The notes beneath the pieces were generated by a model, which saw only the letters and a program-made list of their open reading frames with translations, was not told the DNA's origin and made no database searches. The position numbers and the translations under genes were made by a program. Shown one piece after another: positions 17,493 to 25,375 of a stretch of 29,759 nt of DNA (positions are counted from its first letter, which is position 1; the number at the start of each line of letters is the position of its first letter). Source of the DNA: JAUXFK01 sp034189035 (GTDB taxonomy: Bacteria; Desulfobacterota; UBA8473); assembly GCA_034189035.1 (NCBI GenBank), contig JAXHVA010000052.1:1-29759 (forward strand), read 5' to 3'.

Positions 17493-19061
17493 ATGTACTA
17501 TCAATATTGGGGTCTTAAAAAACCACCTTTCGATAATGTCCCTGATCCGACTATGTACGTTGAATTTCAGGCATCAGTTGAGAATGCCATAGCAGAAACC
17601 CTTTTTGCAATAGAAGAAGGTGATGAATGTCTGGCAGTAATTGTAGGTGATGTGGGTATGGGCAAGACTCTGTCACTGAGAATTATCCTCGATTCGTTAG
17701 AGCAAGAAAAATATAAAATAGCCCTTATAACGAATCCAGATATCTCTTTTATTCAGCTTTTAAGAGAGATTATTGGTCAATTGACAGGCAAGCAATGTGA
17801 GGTAAAACGAAGAGTTGAACTATTAGAAATATTTAATAAACTCCTTTTTGAAACTGTAGATCAAGGAAAGAGGATTCTTATATTCATTGATGAAGCGAAT
17901 GCTATTGCTCCTGCTAATCTTGAAAGTTTAAGGCTACTTACAAATATGCAAGAAGACAGTAGAAACCTGTTTACTATTGTTCTTTCTGGACAGTTGGAAT
18001 TGGCTCGAAGATTGGAACATCCAAAGCACGCGAATTTATTTCAGAGGATAGGAACCTATAATCGTATTGACAAGCTACAATCCGCTGAAATGCTAACGGA
18101 GTATATTGAGACGCGTCTCAAACATGCTGGTGGCGGACAGAAAAAAATTTTTACTGAGGATGCCATTGAAGCTGTATGGGTGTATTCTGAGTTTGGAGTA
18201 CCGCGTCTAGTCAATAAAATATGCAAACTGTGTCTAAAAGCAGGCGAAACAAATGAGTTTGAAGAAATTACAGGGGATGTAGTAAAGCAGATAGGGACGA
18301 GGTTTCAAAGATTAACAGGCCCTACTACACAAAAAAGAAAACCAAGAATACGGCATATTGAAGAAGATGCAATCCAGGAAGAAAAACCAATACCACAAGT
18401 AGCATTAGAAGAAGAAAAACTTGATGAAGCTGCCTCCATGGAACCAGAAAATATAGAGGTTGAAGAATACTGCGAAGAAGCTGACTCAGATGAATCCGAA
18501 CTTGAGGAACTTGCCTCCTTAGCAGAAGGAAAGATAGATACTGAAGAACTCATTCAGGAAATGGCCGTGGAAGAACAGGAAGAAGAAGAAGAAGAAGAAG
18601 AACAGGAAGAAGAAGAAGAAGAACAGGAAGAAGAAGAAGAAGAAGAACAGGAAGAAGAAAGGATTAGTCCTTTAATGGATGTTCCTCAAGAGAGGCTGAA
18701 GGAATCGCACTTAGCAGCTTCAGCAGTCCCTCAAGAAGAAAAGATTGCACCGAAAAAGAAAGAACCAAAAAGAGAGACAACAAAACAATCCGAAAAGCCC
18801 ACTACCTCAGCAATGGCTGAAACAACGACAAAAATTGGAAAGTTTAAAATAAGCAGGTTAAATATACCCTCCTATATAATCAAGCAGGCTAAATCGTCTA
18901 CTAAGGAACATCGTTTTAAATTAGCAGGGGTTTTAGCTGCCCAAACCCTAAAAAAATATCCACAGTTAAAGCCTACATCCGTAGCTGATCCAGTTACTAT
19001 TTGGAGTGATATCAGGGATTTAATCTTACATAAGATGGAACAGGAAATCGAAGCCGTTTAA
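17493..19061 (+). CDS. ExeA/MshM-like AAA ATPase with long acidic tract
   Basis: A 522-residue protein. Residues 1-275 match the ExeA/GspA-type ATPases: start YYQYWGLKKPPFDNVPDP, Walker A GDVGMGKT (52-59), Walker B ILIFIDEAN (128-136), and a sensor region LFTIVLSGQ (159-167). Such ATPases usually help assemble secretion or pilus machinery or act in transposition. There is no typical membrane segment and no peptidoglycan-binding domain after it. Residues about 286-390 are highly acidic, including a stretch (359-389) made almost only of Glu with regular Gln, encoded by a GAA/CAG repeat. The last 75 residues (448-522) look folded and are unknown. No secretion genes are in the window. The start has AGGAGAGG upstream. 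Confidence 0.88.
   Translation: MYYQYWGLKKPPFDNVPDPTMYVEFQASVENAIAETLFAIEEGDECLAVIVGDVGMGKTLSLRIILDSLEQEKYKIALITNPDISFIQLLREIIGQLTGKQCEVKRRVELLEIFNKLLFETVDQGKRILIFIDEANAIAPANLESLRLLTNMQEDSRNLFTIVLSGQLELARRLEHPKHANLFQRIGTYNRIDKLQSAEMLTEYIETRLKHAGGGQKKIFTEDAIEAVWVYSEFGVPRLVNKICKLCLKAGETNEFEEITGDVVKQIGTRFQRLTGPTTQKRKPRIRHIEEDAIQEEKPIPQVALEEEKLDEAASMEPENIEVEEYCEEADSDESELEELASLAEGKIDTEELIQEMAVEEQEEEEEEEEQEEEEEEQEEEEEEEQEEERISPLMDVPQERLKESHLAASAVPQEEKIAPKKKEPKRETTKQSEKPTTSAMAETTTKIGKFKISRLNIPSYIIKQAKSSTKEHRFKLAGVLAAQTLKKYPQLKPTSVADPVTIWSDIRDLILHKMEQEIEAV
18568..18660 (+). repeat. GAA/CAG microsatellite coding the Glu tract
   Basis: Roughly 30 codons are nearly all GAA, with CAG at intervals of seven to nine codons, inside the ExeA-like gene. 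Blocks of the form CAG followed by six or seven GAA recur, as expected from slippage or duplication. Length changes in multiples of three would keep the frame. Confidence 0.9.
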
Positions 19062-19111
19062 TATCCATCAAGAAATGAGCAATTCTGTCCAATGTCAAGG
19101 AAACGAGGTCT

Positions 19112-20020
19112 CTAAGACTTCTGTCTTTTCAACTTCTTTATGAGTTGAGAGGCCATTTTGTGTCTTGGATTGAGTGAGAGAATAAAGTCGAGCCTTTGCA
19201 TAACATCTTCTTTCTTTGCCTGGTTAGGTTTTGATTGGTACTTGAGATATTCTATTTGAGCCAGATTAAAATGGGCTTCTTCTTGGAATGAATTCAGGGA
19301 AAGGGATTTTTGATAGGCAAAGGCAGCCTCTTTATATTTTTTCATCTCTTCATAAATAGACCCCAGATTATTCCATGCCTCAGCGTTATCAGGATTCAAT
19401 TTTATTACCCTTTTAAAGGCTTCAATAGCATCTTTGTAAGAACCATCGTGAATCGCATAGAGATTTCCCAGATTGAAGATGGCCTTTACATAATTTGGGT
19501 CTAATTTCAAGACTCGTTGATAATATTCAATTGCTTCATCAAACATATCATACCTATCATATAAAACAGCCAAACAGAACAGTGGAGCTGTAGCCTTGGG
19601 ATCCATCTTAATTGCTTTATTGTAATGCTCAACAGCAGCTCTGTAGTCTCCTCTTAATTCAGCTACATGTGCAAGATCAATTACGGCCTCTAAATCTCGA
19701 GGGTTCAGTTTGAGAGCCTTTTCATACATCTGTTTTGCACTCCCAAGCCGATCTAGTTTTTCATAGGAATATCCAAGATTATTATACGCTTCAGGGTTGT
19801 CGGGTTCTAATTCGACCACTTTACTAAAAAACTCCACTGCTTTCTCATAATCTTCCTTCTGTAAATAAATAAAACCCAGATTTACATAGGCTTCTGCAAA
19901 GGTATAATCAAGTTCTATACACTTTTTGTAAGCATTTATGGCATCATCAGATCCTGGTTCCATAGTGTTACTTAAGTATCCTTCCCTAAACCATTCTTTG
20001 GCGGCTTTTTTCTTCTTCAT
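19112..20020 (-). CDS. Tetratricopeptide repeat protein
   Basis: A 302-residue protein made of seven to eight TPR units in tandem from about residue 8 to 285, each about 34 residues, with the typical pattern of AEAYVNLGFIYL, PEAYNNLGYSYE, AEAWNNLGSIYE and closing L-P turns (ELEPDNP, KLNPRD, KMDPKA, KLDPNY, KLNPDN). No signal peptide or membrane segment is visible, and the N-terminus (MKKKKAAKEW) is basic, so a cytoplasmic scaffold is likely. The partner cannot be identified. It converges on the ExeA-like gene with 50 bp between the stops. The start has AAGGGG about 8 bases upstream. The promoter at 20251-20279 would give a leader of about 220 bases. Confidence 0.92.
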   Translation of the reverse strand: MKKKKAAKEWFREGYLSNTMEPGSDDAINAYKKCIELDYTFAEAYVNLGFIYLQKEDYEKAVEFFSKVVELEPDNPEAYNNLGYSYEKLDRLGSAKQMYEKALKLNPRDLEAVIDLAHVAELRGDYRAAVEHYNKAIKMDPKATAPLFCLAVLYDRYDMFDEAIEYYQRVLKLDPNYVKAIFNLGNLYAIHDGSYKDAIEAFKRVIKLNPDNAEAWNNLGSIYEEMKKYKEAAFAYQKSLSLNSFQEEAHFNLAQIEYLKYQSKPNQAKKEDVMQRLDFILSLNPRHKMASQLIKKLKRQKS

Positions 20021-20048
20021 TTTATTATCCCCTTACAAAAGAAAGGTT

Positions 20049-20198
20049 TCAATGAAAATAGAGGGTGAGCTGCTTCATTGGTTTATGTAGAACTGTACCC
20101 TTTTCTGCTCTCTTTACTAGTTTTTTAACCCTCCATTCAAGTCGTGCTTCAGACGCTTTCTTATACACACTCAACGGGTCTAAACCACTTTTAACCAT
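20049..20198 (-). CDS. Possible 49-residue basic protein (below usual ORF cut-offs)
   Basis: An open frame starting MVKSGLDPLSVYKKASEARL and ending KQLTLYFH. It is rich in Lys and Arg (about a quarter of residues) and has no Cys. It lies between a near-consensus promoter (20251-20279) and the TPR gene on the same strand, 28 bp before the TPR start codon, and so would be its first co-transcribed partner. Against it: no Shine-Dalgarno sequence is visible before the ATG, and a 13-codon frame starting upstream overlaps its start. I do not recognise a family. Confidence 0.3.
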   Translation of the reverse strand: MVKSGLDPLSVYKKASEARLEWRVKKLVKRAEKGTVLHKPMKQLTLYFH

Positions 20199-20250
20199 AA
20201 AATATCGATCGTTTCGCAAAGGATCTAACCATTACTTAAATAATTATTAA

Positions 20251-20279
20251 ATAATATCAAATCGTTACTCTATTGTCAA
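20251..20279 (-). promoter_or_regulatory. Strong sigma-70-type promoter before the TPR gene
   Basis: On the minus strand, a perfect TTGACA (20274-20279) is followed 17 bp later by TATTAT (20251-20256). Transcription would begin near 20244. Confidence 0.7.
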
Positions 20280-20402
20280 GGCAAAGGTCTACTCCTATAT
20301 TGAACAAAAAAAGGTGCACACATTTTTTATCTTCTTTTTGTATCTAGAAGTCGCTTTTTTAATGAAGATTACATTAATTTAGCTTTCCTATCATTCTAGC
20401 GC

Positions 20403-20459
20403 TATGAAATAGAAAAGTATTATCAAGCTTCAACGATAATCATTTTTTTGATTGCCGTT
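20403..20459. repeat. Copy B of the dispersed repeat plus a short hairpin
   Basis: Bases 20403-20436 match 2726-2759 at 31 of 34 positions. They run straight into an inverted repeat: AACGATAATCA (20432-20442), a T6 loop, and TGATTGCCGTT (20449-20459), pairing at 9 of 11 positions. The arms resemble the outer arms of the foldback element at 6195-6385, so this may be a collapsed copy. The rest of the gap 20280-20523 shows no gene. Confidence 0.65.
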
Positions 20460-20523
20460 AAAGCATTGCAGTACTTTTTGATTTATATGTCTAGGATAAT
20501 ACTTACTATTTTTTGCGGATTAA

Positions 20524-21663
20524 TTACATGCCTGCAATTGCACCATTTTTTTGAAGTACATTAATCTCATCTTTTGTAAAACCCCAATCGGAAAGTACAC
20601 TGACCGTATCCTCGCCAGGGTTGCGCGGCCCATGGTTGACTTCTGGTGCAGTTCGGCTAAATCGCGGTGCTGGAGCAGGTTGGATAACGTCATCAACCTC
20701 CACAAAGGTCTTTCGAGCTTTGTTATGCGGATGGCGAGGTGCCTCAAAAATCGATAAGACTGGCGCAAAACAGACATCTGACCCTTCCATGATATCGCAC
20801 CATTCATCTTGTGTTTTCGTTAAGAAAACGCGCTTCAACTCCTCTTTCAGTTTCGGCCATTTTGCTGGGTCTATCTGTGATGCAAAGAGATCTGCATTAA
20901 GGTTTGCCTTCTCAATCAGCAAGGCATAGAATTGAGGTTCGATCGAGCCAATAGAAATATATTTTCCATCTTTGGTTTCGTATGTATCATAGAAGTGAGC
21001 ACCAGTATCCAACATGTTAGTTCCGCGTTTATCTGTAAACTGTCCCATCTCTTTGAAGGTGAAAAACATAGACATAAGAACCGCTGAGCCGTCAACCATA
21101 GCGGCATCTACAACCTGACCCTTGCCAGATTTCATTGATTCCAGTAGCCCGCATACGAGTCCAAAAGCAAGCAGCATGCCTCCCCCTCCAAAATCACCGA
21201 CCAGATTGAGCGGAGGAACCGGTGGTTGATCCTTCCTGCCGATCGCGTGAAGAGCGCCTGATAGGGAAATATAATTAATATCGTGGCCAGCCGCTAATGC
21301 TAAAGGGCCTTCCTGTCCCCAACCGGTCATACGACCGTAGACAAGTCTTGGGTTATGTGCCATACACTCTTCAGGGCCAATCCCTAACCTCTCTGTAACC
21401 CCAGGACGAAATCCCTCAAACAGGGCATCGGCTTTTTCGCATAGTCTTAGGATGACTTTTACACCTTCAGGTTTCTTTAGATCCACTGCGATAGATCGTC
21501 TCCCTCTAGCGAGTACATCTTTCGGTATAGTAAGACCAGCCTGTTGAGTAACCCGGTCAACACGGATGACCTCTGCTCCCATATCAGAGAGCATCATTCC
21601 GCAAAACGGTCCAGGTCCAATACTTGCTATCTCTATTATCTTTATACCTGATAAGGGTCCCAT
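20524..21663 (-). CDS. Alpha-methylacyl-CoA racemase (CaiB/BaiF CoA-transferase family)
   Basis: A 379-residue protein that matches alpha-methylacyl-CoA racemase closely in motifs: GPGPFCGMMLSDMGAEVIRVD at the N-terminus (split here across residues about 16-36), AGHDINYISLSG, LNLVGDFGGGGM and GSIEPQFYALL. The catalytic residues known from the Mycobacterium enzyme (His126, Asp156, Glu241) correspond to H127, D157 and E242. It would invert the 2-methyl centre of branched acyl-CoA esters for degradation. A methionine at 21678 precedes the chosen start, but its codon merges into GGAGG (21672-21676), which is an ideal ribosome-binding site for the ATG at 21663. A flavoprotein gene lies 178 bp upstream on the same strand. 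Confidence 0.93.
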   Translation of the reverse strand: MGPLSGIKIIEIASIGPGPFCGMMLSDMGAEVIRVDRVTQQAGLTIPKDVLARGRRSIAVDLKKPEGVKVILRLCEKADALFEGFRPGVTERLGIGPEECMAHNPRLVYGRMTGWGQEGPLALAAGHDINYISLSGALHAIGRKDQPPVPPLNLVGDFGGGGMLLAFGLVCGLLESMKSGKGQVVDAAMVDGSAVLMSMFFTFKEMGQFTDKRGTNMLDTGAHFYDTYETKDGKYISIGSIEPQFYALLIEKANLNADLFASQIDPAKWPKLKEELKRVFLTKTQDEWCDIMEGSDVCFAPVLSIFEAPRHPHNKARKTFVEVDDVIQPAPAPRFSRTAPEVNHGPRNPGEDTVSVLSDWGFTKDEINVLQKNGAIAGM

Positions 21664-21671
21664 AACAACAA

Positions 21672-21676
21672 CCTCC
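21672..21676 (-). promoter_or_regulatory. Ribosome-binding site that decides the racemase start
   Basis: GGAGG on the minus strand, 8 bases before the ATG at 21663. It overlaps an in-frame upstream ATG (21678), which is therefore unlikely to be the start. Confidence 0.75.
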
Positions 21677-21841
21677 ATTTTGTTTTTTTACAGTATGAAT
21701 TGCCCTTTTGTAAAATATCCTATTTCGGATAGATTTCTTTATATAATCGAATCTTGAAAGAGGAGTCCCTCATTTTTGAACATGCTTTTTTTTTAAAATG
21801 CAATATGACGCAGGATGTTGAAATGGCCAAGCTCAGACTGG

Positions 21842-22894
21842 TTATTTAGCTGCATCAGATAGTTTCTTTTGTGCCTGTTCTGCTTCTATTGCAATTTTTT
21901 CTAATAATTCAGCAACAGTTGGGACTTCATGGATCAATCCTGTAGACTGTCCAACCGGAAGAACTCCTTTGTTTTCTGAATCTCCGTCTTCTATGGCTGC
22001 CTGAATTGCTGGAAAGGCGTTTGCCATGTATGCCATCTGTTTTGCATTTTTCCATCCTGAGAGTATAATACCAATGAAAAGTTTATAATATGGAAAATCA
22101 AGTATATTTGCCAAGCCTCTGGCGTTTATAATTGCTGCCGGGAAATTGGGAAGGCCTAAAAAACCTCGCTTATATGCCTTTTCAGATACCTTGGTTTTCA
22201 TTGATCTGCATCCGAGACCGTCAAAATATTTCCCATAGATAGTATCACTTACCCCTTTTTCAATGGATAGTTGTTTGTACTTCTCGTGAAGAGGACTTTC
22301 TTGTGTGGTCATGAAACGTGTACCCATGGCAATACCTTCTGCTCCAAGTGCCAATGCAGCCATAAGGCCTCTGCCGTCTGCAAAACCACCTGCTGCAATC
22401 AAAGGAATGTCTACTTCATCCACAATTGAAGGAATAAGTACAAGGGATGTTGCATCACCTCCATGAGCAGCTGCCTCGTGTCCTGTGACAACAAGGCCAT
22501 CACACCCATAATCCTGTGCTCTCTTTGCGTGACGACTATTTACAACTGTAGCGATCACCTTTCCCCCGTACTTATGCGCAGCTTCTACAATCCAGTCACC
22601 TTTTCCCAGTGAAAAGTTGATCACATGGACTTTTTCTTCAAGTCCTATCTTAGCATTTTCAGCAGCTCCAGGGAATAAGAGGGAAACATTTATCCCAAAG
22701 GGCTTATCAGTAAGTTCTTTTGCCTCACGAATAGCCTTCTTTGCCTCAACAGCGGTCATAGTTCCTGTTCCCAGTACACCTAGCCCGCCAGCATTTGAGA
22801 CGGCAGCTACGATCTTTGGCTCGCTAATCCCACTCATGCCGGAAAGCATAATGGGATATTTTATCCCAAAGAGTTCTGTAACACGCGTTTTCAT
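21842..22894 (-). CDS. Nitronate monooxygenase-type FMN-dependent oxidoreductase
   Basis: A 350-residue TIM-barrel flavoprotein of the 2-nitropropane dioxygenase/NMO family, which also contains FabK enoyl-ACP reductases. Visible motifs are MLSGMSGIS and NAGGLGVLGTG at the N-terminus, GHEAAAHGGD (about 138-147) with the family's active-site His, AAGGFADG (167-174) and GTRFM (191-195) for FMN phosphate binding. The exact substrate is open: alkyl nitronates, enoyl thioesters or other NAD(P)H-linked reactions are all known for the family. The adjacent racemase hints at acyl-CoA metabolism. An upstream in-frame ATG (22906) is rejected because the GGAGG next to it (22900-22904) serves the ATG at 22894, spacing 5. 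Confidence 0.9.
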   Translation of the reverse strand: MKTRVTELFGIKYPIMLSGMSGISEPKIVAAVSNAGGLGVLGTGTMTAVEAKKAIREAKELTDKPFGINVSLLFPGAAENAKIGLEEKVHVINFSLGKGDWIVEAAHKYGGKVIATVVNSRHAKRAQDYGCDGLVVTGHEAAAHGGDATSLVLIPSIVDEVDIPLIAAGGFADGRGLMAALALGAEGIAMGTRFMTTQESPLHEKYKQLSIEKGVSDTIYGKYFDGLGCRSMKTKVSEKAYKRGFLGLPNFPAAIINARGLANILDFPYYKLFIGIILSGWKNAKQMAYMANAFPAIQAAIEDGDSENKGVLPVGQSTGLIHEVPTVAELLEKIAIEAEQAQKKLSDAAK

Positions 22895-22921
22895 AAATAC
22901 CTCCATTTAAAAATTTCATAA

Positions 22922-22938
22922 TGTGAAACACCTTCACA
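22922..22938. promoter_or_regulatory. Possible operator, TGTGAA-N5-TTCACA
   Basis: A perfect 6-bp inverted repeat with a 5-bp spacer, 27 bp upstream of the NMO-type start codon. The position and symmetry fit a binding site for a dimeric repressor. No regulator gene is adjacent. Confidence 0.4.
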
Positions 22939-23051
22939 GAAAATATTGAAAAATGAATGGGTATTTATTGAAAGTGATATTTTTTATCTTTTTTAAAGCT
23001 GTTTCTATTGCTTGGTTAGCCATTTTTAGTATTGTCATTTTCGGCGATAAC

Positions 23052-23465
23052 TCATTTAGGGATTATCAATGGTGGTCTATTTGCCTTGGTTCGAATCCAG
23101 TTGATAGTCTTTTGTACAAAGACTTGTTGAACCATTCTTCTTTCAAGTATGCGTTTCCCCGGAAAGTTTATGAGCATTATTCCAATCAGGATAGAAATAA
23201 GACCTTGACCCGGCAATAGCAACATTGAAAAGCCAGCCAATATAAATATAGTTCCGAAAAGATTCTTTACAATTATAGAGAGAAGGGAGAAAAACGAGAG
23301 TTGTCTACCCGATAGTATTGGCTTTCTAATATCATTTATAAAGTAATCCGCTGGTATGCGAACTATTAAAATTGGAATCATGATTAGGGTTACAATAAAA
23401 GTAGCTATCGAAAGTATCCCTAACCACCATAAACATGACTTATTGAGGTAAATCCACTCTAGCAT
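23052..23465 (-). CDS. PGPGW-like small transmembrane protein
   Basis: A 137-residue membrane protein with hydrophobic segments near residues 13-33 and 59-95. It ends with LLLPGQGLISILIGIMLINFPGKRILER, split over about residues 79-106, which matches the PGPGW putative membrane family (LPG-G followed by FPGKR). The C-terminal tail is basic (INWIRTKANRPP) and likely cytoplasmic. The function is unknown. ATG at 23465 is chosen; TTG at 23474 would add three residues. No clear Shine-Dalgarno sequence is seen for either. Confidence 0.75.
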   Translation of the reverse strand: MLEWIYLNKSCLWWLGILSIATFIVTLIMIPILIVRIPADYFINDIRKPILSGRQLSFFSLLSIIVKNLFGTIFILAGFSMLLLPGQGLISILIGIMLINFPGKRILERRMVQQVFVQKTINWIRTKANRPPLIIPK

Positions 23466-23562
23466 TCTAATCAATCAGATAAAAAGAAACAACCTTAACT
23501 TTCTAAAAGGCCATCTTTTCTTGTTTTTTAATATGAATACAAAATAGGCTACTGTCAGCGAA

Positions 23563-23591
23563 CATATATAATAGTATAATGAAACGGTCAA
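23563..23591 (-). promoter_or_regulatory. Putative promoter of the PGPGW-like gene
   Basis: On the minus strand TTGACC (23586-23591) and TATATG (23563-23568) are 17 bp apart, about 90 bp before the start codon. Confidence 0.45.
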
Positions 23592-23662
23592 GAACAATAA
23601 AAATCTTTTAGCTCAAATCATCATATAATTAAACACATTACATGTATTATTAACCTGAGAAC

Positions 23663-23697
23663 AAAAAAAAGGCCTGATCATTACGGACAGGCCTTTT
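23663..23697 (-). terminator. Rho-independent terminator after the tRNA pair
   Basis: A perfect 10-bp stem (AAAAGGCCTG with CAGGCCTTTT, 23667-23697) with an 11-base loop, followed on the minus strand by eight U. It ends the tRNA transcript about 10 bases after tRNA-Glu, and could also stop plus-strand transcription. Confidence 0.9.
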
Positions 23698-23706
23698 CTT
23701 TATTAT

Positions 23707-23784
<78 letters not shown>

Positions 23785-23785
23785 G

Positions 23786-23861
23786 TGGTGGGCCGTGCTG
23801 GACTCGAACCAGCGGCTCTCTGCTTAAAAGGCAGATACTCTACCTCCTGAGTTAACGGCCC
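23786..23861 (-). tRNA. tRNA-Lys (anticodon TTT)
   Basis: A cloverleaf with acceptor stem GGGCCGT/ACGGCCC, discriminator A and an encoded CCA. The anticodon stem TCTGC/GCAGA surrounds the loop CTTTTAA with anticodon TTT. The T arm contains GGTTCGAGTCC. It is the first tRNA of the pair and is transcribed together with tRNA-Glu. Confidence 0.97.
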
Positions 23862-23905
23862 TAAACCTTTTTTTGGGAATTTGTCAAGGGCATTTCATAC
23901 CAGTT

Positions 23906-23911
23906 ATTATA
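23906..23911 (-). promoter_or_regulatory. Possible -10 element for the tRNA pair
   Basis: A perfect TATAAT on the minus strand about 45 bp upstream of tRNA-Lys. A good -35 element at normal spacing is not visible. It is only 6 bp from an inverted-repeat arm. Confidence 0.3.
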
Positions 23912-23916
23912 CGCTT

Positions 23917-24033
23917 AATGAGTGTCCATCCTGAAATGATCCTTTGGCCTATTCTCTTTATCAAGCCCAGGTTGTATCACTTCTCCTTCATTGATATTGA
24001 ATAAAATCGCTCATTTCAACACGGACATTCATT
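23917..24033. repeat. 117-bp element with 23-bp imperfect inverted repeats at the purA 3' end
   Basis: The left arm 23917-23939 (AATGAGTGTCCATCCTGAAA...) and the right arm 24011-24033 are complementary at 19 of 23 positions. The right arm ends inside the purA stop codon (24032-24034). It resembles a small MITE inserted just after, or forming, the end of purA. Confidence 0.6.
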
Positions 24034-25324
24034 ATGTAAATGGGTTAGTTAATACAATGGTTTCATCCCTTCTGCTACCTACCGAGACCAGTATAACCTC
24101 TGTACTAACTAATTTCTCAACCCTTTCAATATATCTTCTGGCATTATCAGGAAGTTTACTGTATTCTCTGATCTTACTGATATCCGAGCCCCAGCCATCC
24201 ATCTCTTCATAGCTTGGATGGCAACTCTCCAATTTGCTGATGCTTGACGGGATGCTTGAACAGACATCACCCTTGTATTTGTATCCTGTGCAGATCATTA
24301 TCTTATTGAAATCGCTGAGCACATCGAGTTTCGTGATACCTAGCCCATTAATCCCATTGACTCTGATGGCATGTTTTACCATAACTGCATCGAACCATCC
24401 ACATCTTCTTGGTCTCCCTGTAGTAGCGCCATATTCATTACCCTTTTCCCTCAAGCTTTCTCCCTGTTCGTTGTTCAATTCAGTAGGAAAAGGTCCGTTC
24501 CCAACCCTAGTAGCGTAGGCCTTTGCGATTCCAATTACGCTATCTATTTTTGTAGGGCCTATACCTGCTCCAGTACATGCTCCCGCTGCTACTGTGCTAC
24601 TCGAAGTTACAAAAGGGTATGTGCCGTGATCTACATCTAAAAAACTTCCCTGTGCCCCTTCGAATAAAATGTTTCTGCCGTTCTCAATCTCTCTGTTTAT
24701 GATCACTGAAGTATCAACTACATATTCTTTTATTTTTTTTGCAAAGTCAAGATATTCTTCGTATATTTCTTCGATATTAAACTCTTTTTCTTTAAGATAA
24801 TGTATGAGGTAGAAGTTTTTTTCCTTGAGGTTATCTCTGAGTTTTTCACGAAAGACATTTTTTTCCAAAAGGTCTATAACCCGTATCCCTGTCCTTCGAA
24901 TTTTGTCTTCATACGTAGGGCCTATTCCCCTTCCCGTTGTCCCTATTTTTTTTCCACATTTTAGATTCTCTCTGGCAATATCGATCCTTTTGTGATAGGG
25001 CATTACCAGATGTGCCCCCTCACTGATAAAGAGAGAATCGTTGTTCAGTATAAAACCCTCTGATTGCAGTAACTCAATTTCATTGAGCAGTTCTCTTGGG
25101 TCAATAACAACGCCGTTACTGATTATACATTTCTTTTCTGGATGCAATATGCCGGATGGGATAAGATGGAGAATTATTGTCTTATCTTTCAGTACAACCG
25201 TATGGCCAGCATTGTTCCCCCCCTGAAATCTAACGATTATATCGGCATGTTCCGTAAGGAAATCTATTACCTTTCCTTTACCTTCATCTCCCCATTGTGT
25301 ACCAATAACAACGATGTTAGACAT
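24032..25324 (-). CDS. purA: Adenylosuccinate synthetase
   Basis: A 430-residue protein of normal family length. It joins IMP and aspartate using GTP in AMP synthesis. The N-terminus is diagnostic: VVIGTQWGDEGKGKVIDFL with catalytic D13 and the P-loop GDEGKGK (12-18), and NNAGHTVV with catalytic H41. Further blocks are GTTGRGIGP, EGAQGSFLDVDHGTYPFVTSS and GRPRRCGWFD. It follows serA by 51 bp on the same strand and probably belongs to the same transcript. The ribosome-binding site is weak (AGAGA). Its stop codon overlaps an inverted-repeat arm. Confidence 0.98.
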   Translation of the reverse strand: MSNIVVIGTQWGDEGKGKVIDFLTEHADIIVRFQGGNNAGHTVVLKDKTIILHLIPSGILHPEKKCIISNGVVIDPRELLNEIELLQSEGFILNNDSLFISEGAHLVMPYHKRIDIARENLKCGKKIGTTGRGIGPTYEDKIRRTGIRVIDLLEKNVFREKLRDNLKEKNFYLIHYLKEKEFNIEEIYEEYLDFAKKIKEYVVDTSVIINREIENGRNILFEGAQGSFLDVDHGTYPFVTSSSTVAAGACTGAGIGPTKIDSVIGIAKAYATRVGNGPFPTELNNEQGESLREKGNEYGATTGRPRRCGWFDAVMVKHAIRVNGINGLGITKLDVLSDFNKIMICTGYKYKGDVCSSIPSSISKLESCHPSYEEMDGWGSDISKIREYSKLPDNARRYIERVEKLVSTEVILVSVGSRRDETIVLTNPFT

Positions 25325-25375
25325 AATAATAATCTCTATTTGTTATAGTTTTATGAGATTCCTTCGATAGTTTTA

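Noticed and set aside
19105..19125. Small hairpin AAGAC-TTCT-GTCTT as terminator of the ExeA-like gene
   Set aside because: The stem is only 5 bp, the T run is short, and it overlaps the C-terminal codons and stop of the TPR gene.
22953..23219. 88-residue plus-strand open frame
   Set aside because: It overlaps the PGPGW-like gene on the other strand, which has clear family motifs and a promoter; the plus-strand reading has none.
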